Both the position numbers and the translations under genes were made by a program. The notes beneath the pieces are model-generated. The model made no database searches and was not told where the DNA came from. It was given only the letters and a program-made list of their open reading frames with translations. DNA of 64,000 bases, from positions 25,729,001-25,793,000 of the forward strand of contig NC_065575.1 in NCBI RefSeq assembly GCF_937616625.2. The letters are read 5' to 3'. The DNA comes from Mercurialis annua. Its lineage: Eukaryota > Streptophyta > Magnoliopsida > Malpighiales > Euphorbiaceae. How positions within the stretch are numbered: the stretch's first letter is position 1; each line of letters opens with the position of its first letter. Positions 13,689-25,893 of the stretch are shown in pieces.

Positions 13689-14145
13689 GCATGTCCTTGC
13701 TCATTTCAACACACCACACAACACACATCTCACTACAAAGTTGTAGAGAGAAAAAACAATTGAAGAAGTTCAAGTAGTCATCAATCACGGGAAAAACTTG
13801 GCGACGTTTTTCATACATCCGAGCAAGGTAGTGATCGCGGCGAGAGTTTGAACTTAGGGTTGCTCCGTAAGAGGAACTCTTGCAGGGTTACTTCAAGGCG
13901 AGGATTCAATCGGACGCATACTCGTGTGGACGAGCTTGAGGTCGCCGTACTTTCGGGGCTACAGGAATCGTTGGAGAATCGACATAGGTATTCTTCTTAT
14001 GATTCCTAGATGCGTGCTTTAATTACTAAATGATACGACGATCCATTTGTTGTTGATATGATCAACTTTAGGATCCAGATTGTTAGAATTTTGATTTTGC
14101 ATTGAAATATACGATCCGGACCCGTGCCTCCCTCTGCGCTAACAG

Positions 14146-14158
14146 TGGTATCAGAGCC
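14146..14158 (+). other. Primer binding site (tRNA-iMet) of copia element
   Basis: TGGTATCAGAGCC one base after the 5' LTR end. This is the standard plant retroelement sequence complementary to the 3' end of initiator tRNA-Met, which primes minus-strand DNA synthesis. Confidence 0.95.
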
Positions 14159-15544
14159 ACCGTATCATCGAGTATTAACGCTTTACGATTGAATACATGT
14201 ATAAATTATCATGGACTTAGGAATTATTATTGGACATGTAATTTATAATTCCGAGGGCTTAATTTTTTTTTTCAAAACGAACAATCGCTATTGTGATATT
14301 AATTACATTTGATTAAATTATGTCTAGGAGATTGGTACTTAAGTGGTCCGCTCGTGACCCTCCAATCTATCCTGGGAATTTTTCTAATGTGATCATTTAA
14401 CACAATATGTGATTCGCTTGTCCATTATGTTGTGATCAACGGAATATGCGGAAAAAGCGAAACCCGAAAAAAAAACCTGAAAAAAAAAACAATATTTTTT
14501 TCATAAAATCTAAAAATGCTGAAAAACGGGTTTTACACCCGGGAAAAAGTTTTCGGTCCGAAAAAAATATTTTTATCGTAAAAAAACGAAATGCTGAAAA
14601 AGGGGTTTTACACCCGGGAAAAAGTTTCCGACTTGAAAAAAAAATCCGTAAAAAAAAAGGTAATTTTTTTTCGAGGATCGGCAATCGGTTGAGGGTTTAG
14701 GAGGTTCTAGGATGAATCCTCGATACCTAAAGAAAGTAGATATTACATAGTAAATGATTAGAGAATCATTTCCAAGATATGTAATAGTTTGCTCATTCTT
14801 TTGTGGCTAAAGATGAGACCTAGAAAGTCCATGATCATACATGTGTGGTTGCATGATTTATTTTAGGTTTAATATGTATGGGATGCATGCTATAATGTGT
14901 TGTGTGTTTAGTGAGACCAGAATAACTTAAAACCCTAAGAAATCTTCCTAAAAGTTGAAAGATTAAGTTTATATTGATTAATCATTAAATTGTTTCAATG
15001 GCTCTCCATTGGAGCAATAAACTAACACGCTTTGAGTTATCATCTTGTCGGCTATGGATGCATAGGGGTGAGATGATATCGTCAAAAGATGTTGTTGAGT
15101 CGATATAATATATGGCGAGAAAGGCAATTAGGCGTACCTGAGTCATATATTATTCAAATCGATACATCTTAGTTGATTCAATGGGTTAGACTTAACTAAT
15201 GTGGAAACCTAAGAATAGCATTAAGTACTTGAGGGTGAAAGCATTAGGAGCTGGAATTGATTAAACCTCATATGAGATATGATGAATAAGTAGTTGTTCA
15301 CTTATATATTATTTTGATCCCAAGAATAGCATTAAGTACTTAAGGGAAAGATAAATGAATATAAGAAATCAATCACCCGCTTGAAATCTTTTCCAACGAA
15401 GATTTACGTTCCCTTTTTTGGAAGTGTAGGATTCGAAAAAGATAGTGGGAGGCCATTTTGATAAAAACCAAATCTTTATGGTTAAATATACAAGACAATA
15501 GTACTAATTATAGATCTTTGCTATCCATAGGTTGATAAGATAAG
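14159..15544 (+). other. Untranslated leader of copia element
   Basis: About 1.4 kb between the primer site and gag. It contains a degenerate tandem duplication with period about 77 bp at about 14509-14660 (both copies carry GGGTTTTACACCCGGGAAAA, a short hairpin-like string). A second imperfect duplication, AAGAATAGCATTAAGTACTT, is at about 15211 and 15324. I see no coding region in it. Confidence 0.7.
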
Positions 15545-16440
15545 ATGAAATCGAATCCGTTAAGTAGCATTCTCGACAATAATCGATTAGTGGGTCCTAA
15601 CTTTGTTGATTGGTTAAGAAATCTCAAAATAGTTCTTGCAAGTGAACACATAGCATATGTTCTTGAGGCAAATGCTCCAAGACCATTGCCGATTGAGGCA
15701 CCTCCTAAGGAACATGAGGCATTGCACAAGTGGAAGTTAGATGACGAACAAGCCAAGTGCTACATGTTGGCATCTATGAATAACGAGTTGCAAAAGCAAC
15801 ACAAAAAATATCCGGGAGCCCGCAAAATATTGTTTCACTTACAAGAGTTGTATGGTGAATCAAGTCGTTCTGCTAGGTATGAGATATCTAAGAAATTATT
15901 TCGAGCGAAGCTCTCCGAGGAAAGGATGTTGGAGAACATGTGACCATGATGATTCGATGTATCGAACGTCTAGAGGGTCTAGATTTCATCATGGACTTGA
16001 ATCTCCAAACGGATATGATCCTCCAATCCCTTCCGGATTCATATGGTAATTTCATCACGAATTACTATATGAATCGGATAGAATGTGCACTTGCCGAGTT
16101 ATCAAGCATGTTGATAACCGCTTAAAAGAACAATGTTAAGGGAAAGGAAGTTTCTCTTGTGGTTGCTTCTTCTAGTAAGACTAAGAAGAAGAAAACTAAG
16201 AAGAATGTTTTGAAGGCCCAAAAGGCCATTGCAAAAAGGAAGCGCACCTCGGAGAACAAAGGAAAGTGTTTCTTTTGCGAGGGCGAGGGACATTGGAAAC
16301 AAAATTGCCCCAAGTATAAGGAATTTAAGGGCAAGAACAAGAAGAATGAAAATACCGGTGAGGGTATGTCTATTTCTTGTTCTTTTAATTCCAATAACGA
16401 TAGCTCGTCCAAAGCTTGGGTATTTAGATACCGGAGCTAG
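15545..16440 (+). pseudogene. gag: copia gag (nucleocapsid), frameshifted
   Basis: Capsid-like protein that would package element RNA. The first 132 codons (15545-15943) start with a retrotransposon gag N-terminus (NRLVGPNFVDWLRN). Reading then moves to another frame (15940-16125), and to a third frame carrying a very basic stretch (KTKKKKTKKN) and a zinc knuckle CFFCEGEGHWKQNC of the CX2CX4HX4C type at about 16269-16310. The start was chosen as the first ATG of the conserved N-terminus. A frameshift near 15940 and a stop at 16123-16125 break it, so no full gag can be made. Gag-protease continuity is also lost near 16420. Confidence 0.85.
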
Positions 16441-16822
16441 TTCTCACATTTGTTCATCCTTACAGGACCTAGCAAATGAGAGGAAGTTGGACAAGGATGA
16501 AGTGATCTTGAAGCTTGGAAATAACGCAAGTGTTGCGACTATTGGATCGTCTTCTATTTTGTTGTATAAGCATGTTTTGTATTTGAACAATGTTTTGTAC
16601 TTACCAAACGCTTATAGAAATATCATGTCTATGTCTTGTATGACAAGATTAGGATATGATTTTCTATTTACAAAGGATGTTTGTAAAATTATCTATAATA
16701 ATGAAATCGTTGGTTATGGTAATGTACAAAATGGTCTTTATTGTATAAATGAAGATGTTCGTAATACAAATAATGTTTTAGAAATAAATACCATAAGTAA
16801 TCAAACCTCGAAAAAACTTTAG
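16421..16822 (+). pseudogene. pol: copia protease domain, pol N-terminus
   Basis: Aspartic protease that processes the polyprotein. The catalytic motif LDTGASSHIC is intact at about 16425-16455, in a different frame from the zinc knuckle upstream, so a frameshift separates gag and protease. The frame ends at a TAG at 16820-16822, just before the conserved HLRLGHI of the pre-integrase region. At that place related elements usually have a Trp codon, so a TGG to TAG nonsense change is likely. Confidence 0.85.
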
Positions 16823-18001
16823 CACTTACGATTAGGACATATTGCGGAAGATAGACTTAACAAGTTGGATAAGATGGGAAAATTGAGCAATCTTGATTCT
16901 GCATCAATTTCGACTTGTGAGTCGTGTCTTGAAGGCAAGATGACCCGATCACCCTTTGTTGGATAAAGTTGTAGAGCCAAAGATGTTTTTGAGATCATAC
17001 ATAGTGATGTATGTGGACCATTTAAAGAAATGGCACGAGGTGGTTATTTATACTTCATTACCTTCACCGATGATTTATCACGGTATGGATATGTTGTTCT
17101 TATGAAGAACAAGAGTGAAGCTTTTGAAAAATTCAGAGATTTCAAAAATGAAGTAGAAAACCAAATTGGAAAAAGTATTAAAATCCTTCGATCTTATCGA
17201 GTAGGTGAATACTTGAGTACGGAATTTGGTACATTCTTAAAAGAATGCGGTATTATTTCTCAACTGACTCCTCCGGGAACACCACAATTGAATGGTGTAT
17301 CAGAACGGAGGGATCGTACATTGATAGACATGGTACGATCAATGATGAGCTATACTGATTTACCCATTTCATTATGGGGTCATGCACTTCTTAGCGCAAA
17401 TTATATTCTAAATCGAGTTCCAACTAAATCCACTCCAAGAATACTGTATGAAATATGGTATGGTAAGGAACCAAGTCTTAAGCATATTAAGATTTGGGGA
17501 TGTTCGGCATATATTAAAAAGTTGATAACCGACAAGTTGGAATCGAGATCAATCGTGGGAAGGTTCGTTGGTTATCCTAAAGACAGTTTAGGATATTATT
17601 TCTATATTCCGTCCGAACAAACAATTAAGATTAGTCGGGATGCCCAATTTCTTGAAAAGGAGTTTATTCAAGAAGGGGGTAAAGGAAGAAATATAGAATT
17701 AGATGAGGAATCATCTAAAGACCAACAAAATGATACAATGGAGATTGATCAAACCCATAGTGAACCAGAATTAGTAAAATCTACAGAAACATCTCGAAGA
17801 TCAAGTAGAGTATCTCATCCACTAGAGAGATATGGTTTTCTTCATGATATACAAGAGTTGTTCATTCATGGAGAAAATGATCAAATAGTTGATCCCTATA
17901 CTTATGAGGAAGCTATATGTGATATAGATTCTTCAAGATGGCTTGAAGCTATGAAATCCAAAATGGATTCCATGTACAGTAACCAAGTATGGGAGCGCTA
18001 G
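16823..18001 (+). pseudogene. pol: copia integrase, inactivated
   Basis: DDE integrase that would insert element cDNA. The pre-integrase part (HLRLGHI, then CESCLEGKM) is followed by an in-frame TAA at about 16964. From 17030 on, 323 codons carry the core. The first catalytic Asp region (FTDDLSRYGYV) and the Glu region (GVSERRDRTL) are present, but the second Asp motif reads RSYRVGEYL where the family normally has SD.GGEY. The Asp is thus Tyr, which should abolish catalysis. The C-terminal part includes SLKHIKIWGC and the GRFVGY block. The frame ends at 18001, where about two extra bases cause a shift out of the RT frame. Confidence 0.88.
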
Positions 18002-19419
18002 TTGATCCACCCGAAGGTATTATACCAATAGGGAAGAAATGGATCTTCAAGCGTAAAATTGGTGCTGATGGAAAAGTGAAAACTTTTAAAGCTAGGCTTG
18101 TTGCGAAAGGGTTTCGCCAGAGGCAAGGAGTCGATTATGAAGAGACTTTCTCGCCGGTAGCCGTGCTTAAGTCCATCCGGATTCTTCTTGCCATAGCTGC
18201 ACATTTAGATTATGAGGTTTGGCAAATGGATGTCAAGACCGTATTCCTTAATGGATATATTGAGGAGGAAATCTATATGGAACAACCTAAGGGTTTTGAA
18301 TCCGAAGAAGATTCTAAGGTGTGTAAGCTAAAACGTTCCATATATGGATTGAAGCAAGCTTCGAGAAGTTGGAATCGTCGTTTTGATGAAGTTGTAAAGA
18401 GTTACGAGTTTATCAAAAACGAAGATGAACCATGTGTTTACAAGAAGGTTAGTGGGAGTGAAATTACTTTCCTAGTCTTGTACGTAGATGATATTTTACT
18501 AATAGGAAATGATGTCGGTATGTTAACCTCTGTAAAGCTTTGGTTATCCAAAACTTTCTCCATGAAAGACCTCGGAGAAGCGACTTACATTCTCGGTATT
18601 AGACTCTATAGAGATAGATCTAAGAGAATGATTTGTCTCTCCCAAAGGCTCTACTTAGAAAAGATATTGAAAAAGTTCAATATGGAAAATTCTAAGAGAG
18701 GATTGATTCCTGTTACGCATGGAATTCACCTTTCAAAGGAAATGTCTCCAAAGACTTCTGAAGAAAGATACGCTATGTTGTGTACGAGGCCAGATATTGT
18801 CTATGTAGTTAGTTTGACTAGCAGATATCAATCCAATCCAGGTTCAGAACACTGGATGACGGTTAAGAATATCTTTAAGTACTTGAGAAGAACTAAAGAT
18901 ATGTTCTTAACATATGGAGGAGGTGATCTTATAATAGGCGGCTTTACAGATTCTGATTTTCAATCAGATATAGACGATCGTAAGTCTATATCTGGATTCG
19001 TATTCACGTGTAATGGAGGAGCAGTGAGTTGGAAGAGTTCCAAACAAGAAACCACTGCAGATTCCACTACAGAAGCTGAGTATATTGCGGCATCAGATGC
19101 TGCAAAGGAAACTGTTTGGATTAAGAAGTTTGTTTCTGAACATGGTGTAGTTCCTACCATTGAGTCCGCAGTTCCTCTTTTCTGCGACAACAATGGTGCT
19201 ATAGCCCAGGCAAAGGAACCCCGGTCTCACAAAAAATCCAAACACATAGAAAGGCGATATCATATTATTCGAGAAATTGTTGGAAAAGGAGAAGTGTCTC
19301 TCCAAAGGATAGCATCAGCCGATAACACGGCTGACCCACTGACAAAGCCCATGACCCAGAGCCAATTAGATTTACATCTTGAGAAGATGAGGCTTAGATA
19401 TAGTAGCCAATGGCACTAG
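17989..19419 (+). pseudogene. pol: copia reverse transcriptase and RNase H
   Basis: The reverse transcriptase/RNase H half of pol, 476 codons open without an internal stop. RT blocks: WIFKRKIGADGKVKTFKARL, then QMDVKTVFLNG, SIYGLKQASRSWNRRFDE and the active-site LYVDDILLIGND. RNase H: GFTDSDFQSDIDDRKSISG, TEAEYIAASDAAKE, and a C-terminal end DPLTKPM close to the 3' LTR. Around residue 255 a segment of roughly 16 residues usually found before YAMLCTRPDI appears to be missing (inference from the family). The frame is offset from integrase, so it cannot be made as a pol fusion; it has no promoter of its own. Confidence 0.88.
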
Positions 19420-19420
19420 T

Positions 19421-19433
19421 CCAAGTGGGAGAT
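19421..19433 (+). other. Polypurine tract of copia element
   Basis: CCAAGTGGGAGAT directly before the 3' LTR start TGTTAG. The purine-rich tract next to the LTR is the usual primer for plus-strand synthesis. Confidence 0.8.
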
Positions 19434-21046
19434 TGTTAGTAGTATATACCCTAGGGCCACTTTGTATTTATTCTTGTATAAACAAATCCCACTGGCAATG
19501 ATATATATGTTTTATTTGAACTAAGTGTTTATTTATTACATATTGTCCTTATCACATTGTGATAGAATCTATTCTTAAGGTGTTAAGAATATGAGTGACA
19601 GATTCTATTATAAAAGTGATCTAAATAATTGTTCACGATCGATGGGGCCCTACGAATAAGGGCGTCGCATTATCCCAGAAAGATCGTCACTTCTGTTTAT
19701 TATCCTGATTAGTAAAGCGTTACTAATTATAGGAAGTAGTGAGTCTCATACTACCTGATGGGGATCAGAATAAACATGTGGACAATTATTTACATCCCGC
19801 GGCCCTAGCTCATAAAAGATCTAGGGTTAAGGAGTTTCAAACTCTAATCACCTATATACAAGCTAGTGTCACCGCAAGTCAAAGGACATATGTACAATTA
19901 TGAACTAGATGAAGGGATTTTTGAGTGTACGGTAATTATGAACATTGGTTCATAAAGAATGCATCGAAACATTCATATCTATTTTGGGGTCGTGATATGT
20001 TGCTAGACGTCACTCTCGATCTACGAGAATTAATAATTAAATGGAATTTAATTATTTAATATAAGAAAGGCATTTCTTATGTCTCTCGTTGCCATATAGA
20101 TGTGAACCTAGTTAGTCACACACAATAGAGTGTGCAACCGATTGAGTTTACGAAAGATCAATTTCATACGGATACTAGCATATCTCGGAAATTAATCTAA
20201 GATGGAAAACAAGTACAAATTAGGGACTAATTTGTAAGAGTTATAAATTAGTAGGAACCTAATTGTACTATAAGAGTTATAAATTAGTAGGAAACTAATT
20301 ATATTTTAACCAAGTTTTATGATTAAAAGGCTTAAGTAATTAATTAGTGTAATTAATGATACTTAAATCATTAATCATAAGCTAATGGAATGATGATGTC
20401 ATGGTGATGATGTAATGAGATAAGCTTATGTCATATATGGGATGTCATATGATGACATCATCTATATGATGTCACCTATGTGATGTCACCAAATGAAAGG
20501 TTTCATATGGTGGTAAAACCTTTGCTTGGTGTGTGACACCTAGCATGCAAGGTGTTGCATTCTTAAGACATGCTCTAGCCTATAAATAGAGCATGTTGTT
20601 GCTCATTTCAACACACCACACAACACACATCTCACTACAAAGTTGTAGAGAGAGAAAGCACTTGAAGGAGTTCAAGTAGTCATCAATCACGGGAAAAACT
20701 TGGCGACGTTTTTCATAAATCCGAGCAAGGTAGTGATCACGGCGAGAGTTTGAGCTTAGGGCTGCTCGGCAAGAGGAACTCTTGCAGGATTACTTCAAGG
20801 CGAGGATTCAATCAGACGCATACTCGTGTGGACGAGGTTGAGGTCGCCGTACTTTCGGGACTACAAGAATCGTTGGAGAATTGACATAGGTATTCTTCTT
20901 ACGATTCCTAGATGCGTGCTTTAATTACTAAATGATACGACGATCCATTTGTTGTTGATATGATCAACTTTAGGATCCGGATTGTTAGAATTTGGATTTT
21001 GCATTGAAATATACAATCCGGACCCGCGCCTCCCGCTGCGCTAACA
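19434..21046 (+). repeat. 3' LTR of copia element, rearranged
   Basis: Starts TGTTAGTAGTATA and ends CTGCGCTAACA. It is 1613 bp. Compared with the 5' LTR it lacks the Mutator-like insertion, carries a 119-bp inverted segment at 19793-19911 with deletions on both sides (roughly 11553-11621 and 11741-12005 of the 5' LTR have no counterpart), and has a short duplication around ATAAATTAGTAGGA near 20235-20290. No coding sequence. Confidence 0.92.
19793..19911 (-). other. 119-bp inverted segment inside 3' LTR
   Basis: This segment (starts CATCCCGCGG, ends AACTAGATG) matches the reverse complement of 11622-11740 in the 5' LTR (starts CATCTAGTTC, ends CCGCGGGATG), and both are 119 bp. The solo LTR at 44.7-45.4 kb has the 5'-LTR arrangement, so the 3' LTR carries the derived state. 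Confidence 0.88.
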
Positions 21047-24000
21047 GGAACGACGCGTCAAAAGACTTGTGAATCAACATACTAATATAGCGTCACTTTT
21101 CACGCACACTTTGCGTAATATAACGAGTTAAAGAGACTTGTGACGCGACATAGTAATCTAGCTTCACTTTTAACGAACACTTTCCATAAGATAATCTAAC
21201 CATGCTTAGGTAATCGGAACGACGCGTTAGAGAGACTCGTGACGCGACATAAGCATGGTAATCAAAACGACGCGTGAAAGAAACTTGTGACTCGACATAG
21301 TAGTCTAGCGTCCCTTTTTACGCACACTTTGCGCAATATAACCTAACCATGCTTAGGTAATCGGAACGACGCGTTAGAGAGACTTGTGACGCGACATAAG
21401 CATGGTAATCGAAACGACGCGTTAAAGAGACTTGAGACGCGACATACTAATCTACCGTCACTTTTCACGCACACTTTGCGTAATATAACATAACAATGCT
21501 TAGGTAATCGGAACGACGCGATAAAAAGACTTCAGACGCGACATACTAATCTATTGTCACTTTTAACACAAACTTTGCTTAATATGACCTAACCATGCTT
21601 AGGTAATCAGAACGACGCGTTAAAGAGACTTGAGACACGTCATACAAATCTAACATCACTTTTTACGCACTCTTTGCGTGTAATATAACCTAACCATGCT
21701 TAGGTAATCGGAACGACGGGTCAAATAGACTTGAGACGCGACATACTAATCTATTGTCAGTTTTCACGCACACTTTGCGTAATATAAACTAACCATGCTT
21801 AGATAATTGGAATGACGCGTTAGAGAGACTTGTGACGCGACATAAGCATGGTAATGGAAACGACCCGTTAAAGAGACTTAAGATGCGACGTACTAATCTA
21901 GCGTCACTTTTCACGCACTTTGCGTAATATAACCTAACCATGCTTAGGTAATCAAAACAACGCGTCAAAGAGACTTGAGATGTGACATACTAATCTAGAG
22001 TCACTTTTCAAGCACATTTTGTGTAATATAACATATCCATACGTTGACGAGACTTGAGACGCGACATACTAATCTAGCATCACTTCTCACGCACACTTTG
22101 CATAATATAAGCTAAACATGCTTAGGTAATCAAAACGACGCGTTAGAGAGACTTGTGACGCGACATAAGCATGGTAATTGAAACGATGCGTTATAGAGAC
22201 TTGAGACACGACATACTAAGCTAGCTTCACTTTTCAAGCACATTTTGCGTAATATAACCTATCAATGCTTAGGTAATTGGAACGACGCGTTCGAGAGACT
22301 TGTGACGCGACATAAGCATGGTAATCGAAACGACGTGATAAAGAGAGATGAGACGCGACATACTAATCTAGCGTCACTTTTCACGCACACTTTGCGTAAT
22401 ATATAACCTAACCATGGTTAGGTATGCGTTAAAGATACTTGTGACGCGTCAAAAATATTTGAGACGCGACATACTAATCTATTTCACTTTTCTCGCATAC
22501 TTTGAGTAATGTAAACTATCCATGCTTAGGTAATTGGAATGATGCCTTAGAGAGACTTGTGACGCGACACAAGAATGGTAATGAAACAACGCCTTATAGA
22601 GACATTAGACACGACATACTAATCTAGCGTCATTTATCACGGACACTTTGCGTAGTTTAATTTAACCATGCATATGTAATCAGACGGACGCGTTAAAGAG
22701 ACATGAGACGCGACATACTAATTTAGCGTCACTTTTCACGCACACTTTGTGTGATATAACCTAACCATGCATAGGTGTTCGGAACGACACATTAAAGAGA
22801 CTTGTGACGTGACATAAGCATAGTAATCAAAACGGCGCGTTAAAGAGACTTGAGACGCGGCATAGTAATCTATCGTCACTTTTCACGAACACTTTGTGTA
22901 ATATAACCTAATGATGCTTAGGTAATCGGAACGACGAGTCAAAGAGACTTGAGACCCGACATATTAATCTATCGTCATTTCTTACGCACGCTTTACGTAA
23001 TCTAACCTAACCATGCTTAGGTAATTGGAACGACGCGTTAAAGAGACTTGAGACGCGACATACTAATCTAGCGTCACTTTCACGCACACTTTGCGTAATA
23101 TAACCTAACCATGCTTATGTAATCAAAACGACGCGTTAAAGAGACTTGAGAAGCGATATACTAATCTACCGTCACTTTTCACGAACACTTTGCGTAATAT
23201 AACCTTAACCATGCTCTTAGTTAATCGGAACAACGCGTTAAAGAGACTTGAGACACAACATACTAATCTAGCGTCACTTTTCACGCAAACTTTGCATAAT
23301 ATAACCTAACCATGTTTAGGCAATCGCAACGACGCGTTGAAGTGACTTGTTACGTGACATAGTACTCTACCGTATATTTTAACGCACACTTTGTGTAATA
23401 TAACCTAACCATGATTAGGTAATCGGAACGACACGTTAGAGAGACTTGTGACGCGGCATAAGCATGGTAATCGAAATGACCCGTTACAAAGACTTGAGAT
23501 GCGACATACTAATCTTGCGTCACTTTTCACGCACACTTTGGATAATATAACCTAACCATGATTAGGCAATCAGGACGATGCGTTAGAGAGACTTGTGACG
23601 CGACATAGTAATCTAGCTTCACTTTTAACGCACACTTTCCATAATATAAACTAACCATGCTTAGGTAATCGGAACGACACGTTAGAGAGACTTGTGATGC
23701 GACTTAAGCATGGTAATCGAAACGACGCGTTAAAGAGACTTAAGACGCGACATACTAATCTAGAGTCATTTTTCACGCACACTTTGCGTAATATAACCTA
23801 ACCAAGCTTACGTAATAGGGACGATGCGTTACAGAGACTTGTGACGCGACATATGCACGGTATTCGAAACAACGGATTAAAGACACTTGAGACGTGACAT
23901 AATAAATCTAGTATCCCTTTTCACGCAAACTGTGCGTAATATACCTAACCATGATTAGGTAATCGAAACAACGCGTTAAAGAGACATGAGACTCGACATA

Positions 24001-25893
24001 CTAATCTATTGTCACTTTTAACGCACACTTTGCACAATATAAAATAACCATGCTTAGGTAATCGGAACAAGGCGTTAAATAGACTTGAGACACAACATAC
24101 CAATCTAGCATCGCTTTTTCTGCACTCTTTGCGTAATTTAAACTAACCATGCTTAGGTAATCGAAAGTACGCGTCAAAAAGACTTGAGACGCGACATACT
24201 AATCTATTTCACTTTTCACGCACAATTTGTGTAGTATAAACTAACCATGCTTAGGTATTGGAACAATACGTTAGAGAGACTTGTGATGCGAAGTAAGAAT
24301 GGTAATGAAAACGATGCCTTAAAGAGACATTAGACGCGACATACTAATCTAGCGTCACTTTTCCACGCGCACTTTGCGTAATATAACCTAACCATGCGAA
24401 GGTAATCGGAACGACGTGTTAGAGAGACTTGTAACGCGACATACTAATCTAGCGTCACCTTTCATGCACACTTTGTGTGATATAACCTAACCATGCTTAG
24501 GTGTTCGGAACGATGCGTTAAAGAGACTTGAAATGCGACATACTAATCTAACAGCACTTTTTACGCACACTTTGCGTAATATAACCTAACGATGGTTAGA
24601 TAATCAGAACGACGCGTTAAAGAGACTTGAGACGCGACATACTAATCTAACGTCACTTTTTACGCCCGCTTTGCTTAATATAACCAAACCATGCTTAGAT
24701 AATCGGAAAGACGCGTTAATGAAACATGAGACGCGACATACTAATCTAGCGTCACTTTTCACACACACTTTGCGTAATATAACCTAACCATGCTGTAATC
24801 AGAACGACGCATTAGAGAGACTTGTGACGTGACATAAGCATGGTAATCGAAACGACGGGTCATTGAGACTTTAGACGCGACATACTAATCTAGCGTCACT
24901 TTTCAAGCACACTTTGCGTAATATAACCTAACCATGCTTAGTTAATCGGAACAACGCGTTAAAGAGACTTGAGACGCAACATACAAATCTAGAGTCACTT
25001 TTCACGCACACTTTGCGTAATATAACCTAACCATGCTTAGATAATCGGAACGACGCGTTAAAGTAACTTGTGATGCGACATACTAATCCACCGTTAATTA
25101 ACGCACACTTTGCGTAATATAACCAAACCATGATTAGGTAATCAGAACGACGCGCTAGAGAGACTTGTGACGTGACATAAGCATGGTATTTGAAATGACG
25201 CGTTAAAGAGACTTGAGACGCGACATACTAATCTAGCGTCACTTTTAACGCACACTTTGCGTATATAACCTAACCATTGTTAGGTAATCGAAACGACCCG
25301 TTAAAGAGACTTGTGACGCGACATACTAATCTAGCGTCACTTTTTACGCACACTTTGCGTAATATAACCAAACCATGCTTAGGTAATCGGAACGACGCGT
25401 TAAAGAGACTTGTGACGCGACATAGTATTCTAGCTTCACTTTTAACGCACACTTTCCATAATATAAACTAACCATGTTTAGGTAATCAGAATGACACGTT
25501 GGAGAGACTTGTGACGTGACATAAACATGGTAATCGAAACGACACGTTAAAGAGACTTGAGATGCGACATACTAATCTAGAGTCACTTTTCACGCACACT
25601 TTGCGTAATATAACCTAATCATGCTTAGGTAATCAAAACGACGCGATAAAAAAACTTGTGACGCGACACATTCATCTAGCGTCAATTTTAACGCACACTT
25701 TGCGTAATATAACCTAACCATGCTTAGGTAATCAAAACGACGCATTAGAGAGACTTGTGACGCGACATAAGCATGGTTATCAAAACGACAGGTTAAAGAT
25801 ACTTGAGATGCGACATACTAATCTAACGTCACTTTTTACGCACACTTTGCATAATATTACCTAACCATGCTTAGGTAATCAGAACGATGCGTC
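21047..25893 (-). repeat. Satellite array, minus orientation
   Basis: Continuous 99- and 48-bp monomers in the same orientation as before the copia element. A monomer variant with AATGGTAATGAAA and CGCCTTA (near 22570 and 24300) recurs at about 29345, 30620 and 63110, which marks a larger repeat order. No gene is seen; the open frames around 25270-25471 are periodic satellite on both strands. Confidence 0.95.

Larger units (their letters stand above)
11179..14144 (+). repeat. 5' LTR of copia element
   Basis: Starts TGTTAGTAGTATG and ends CTGCGCTAACA, directly before the primer binding site. It is 2966 bp, of which 1054 bp plus a 10-bp duplication is an inserted Mutator-like element (12364-13417). 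A TATA box (TATAAATATA) lies at 13679-13688, downstream of short repeats of the type GATGACATCA near 13550-13610; transcription probably starts near 13710. No coding sequence. Confidence 0.93.
11179..21046 (+). mobile_element. Degenerate Ty1-copia LTR retrotransposon inserted in satellite
   Basis: A complete but inactive copia element of 9868 bp with TG...CA LTRs, a tRNA-Met primer site, gag, protease, integrase, reverse transcriptase and RNase H in copia order (integrase before RT), a polypurine tract and a 5-bp TSD. The coding region has several frameshifts and nonsense codons. The LTRs are of very different length (2966 and 1613 bp) because the 5' LTR holds a DNA transposon and the 3' LTR has lost segments around an inversion. 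Two more LTRs of the same family lie at 1-235 and 39575-45408. Confidence 0.95.

Noticed and set aside
14436..14700. Overlapping 82-84-codon frames on both strands, rich in Lys/Arg/Phe.
   Set aside because: They come from a low-complexity A/T-rich tandem duplication in the copia leader; no domain.
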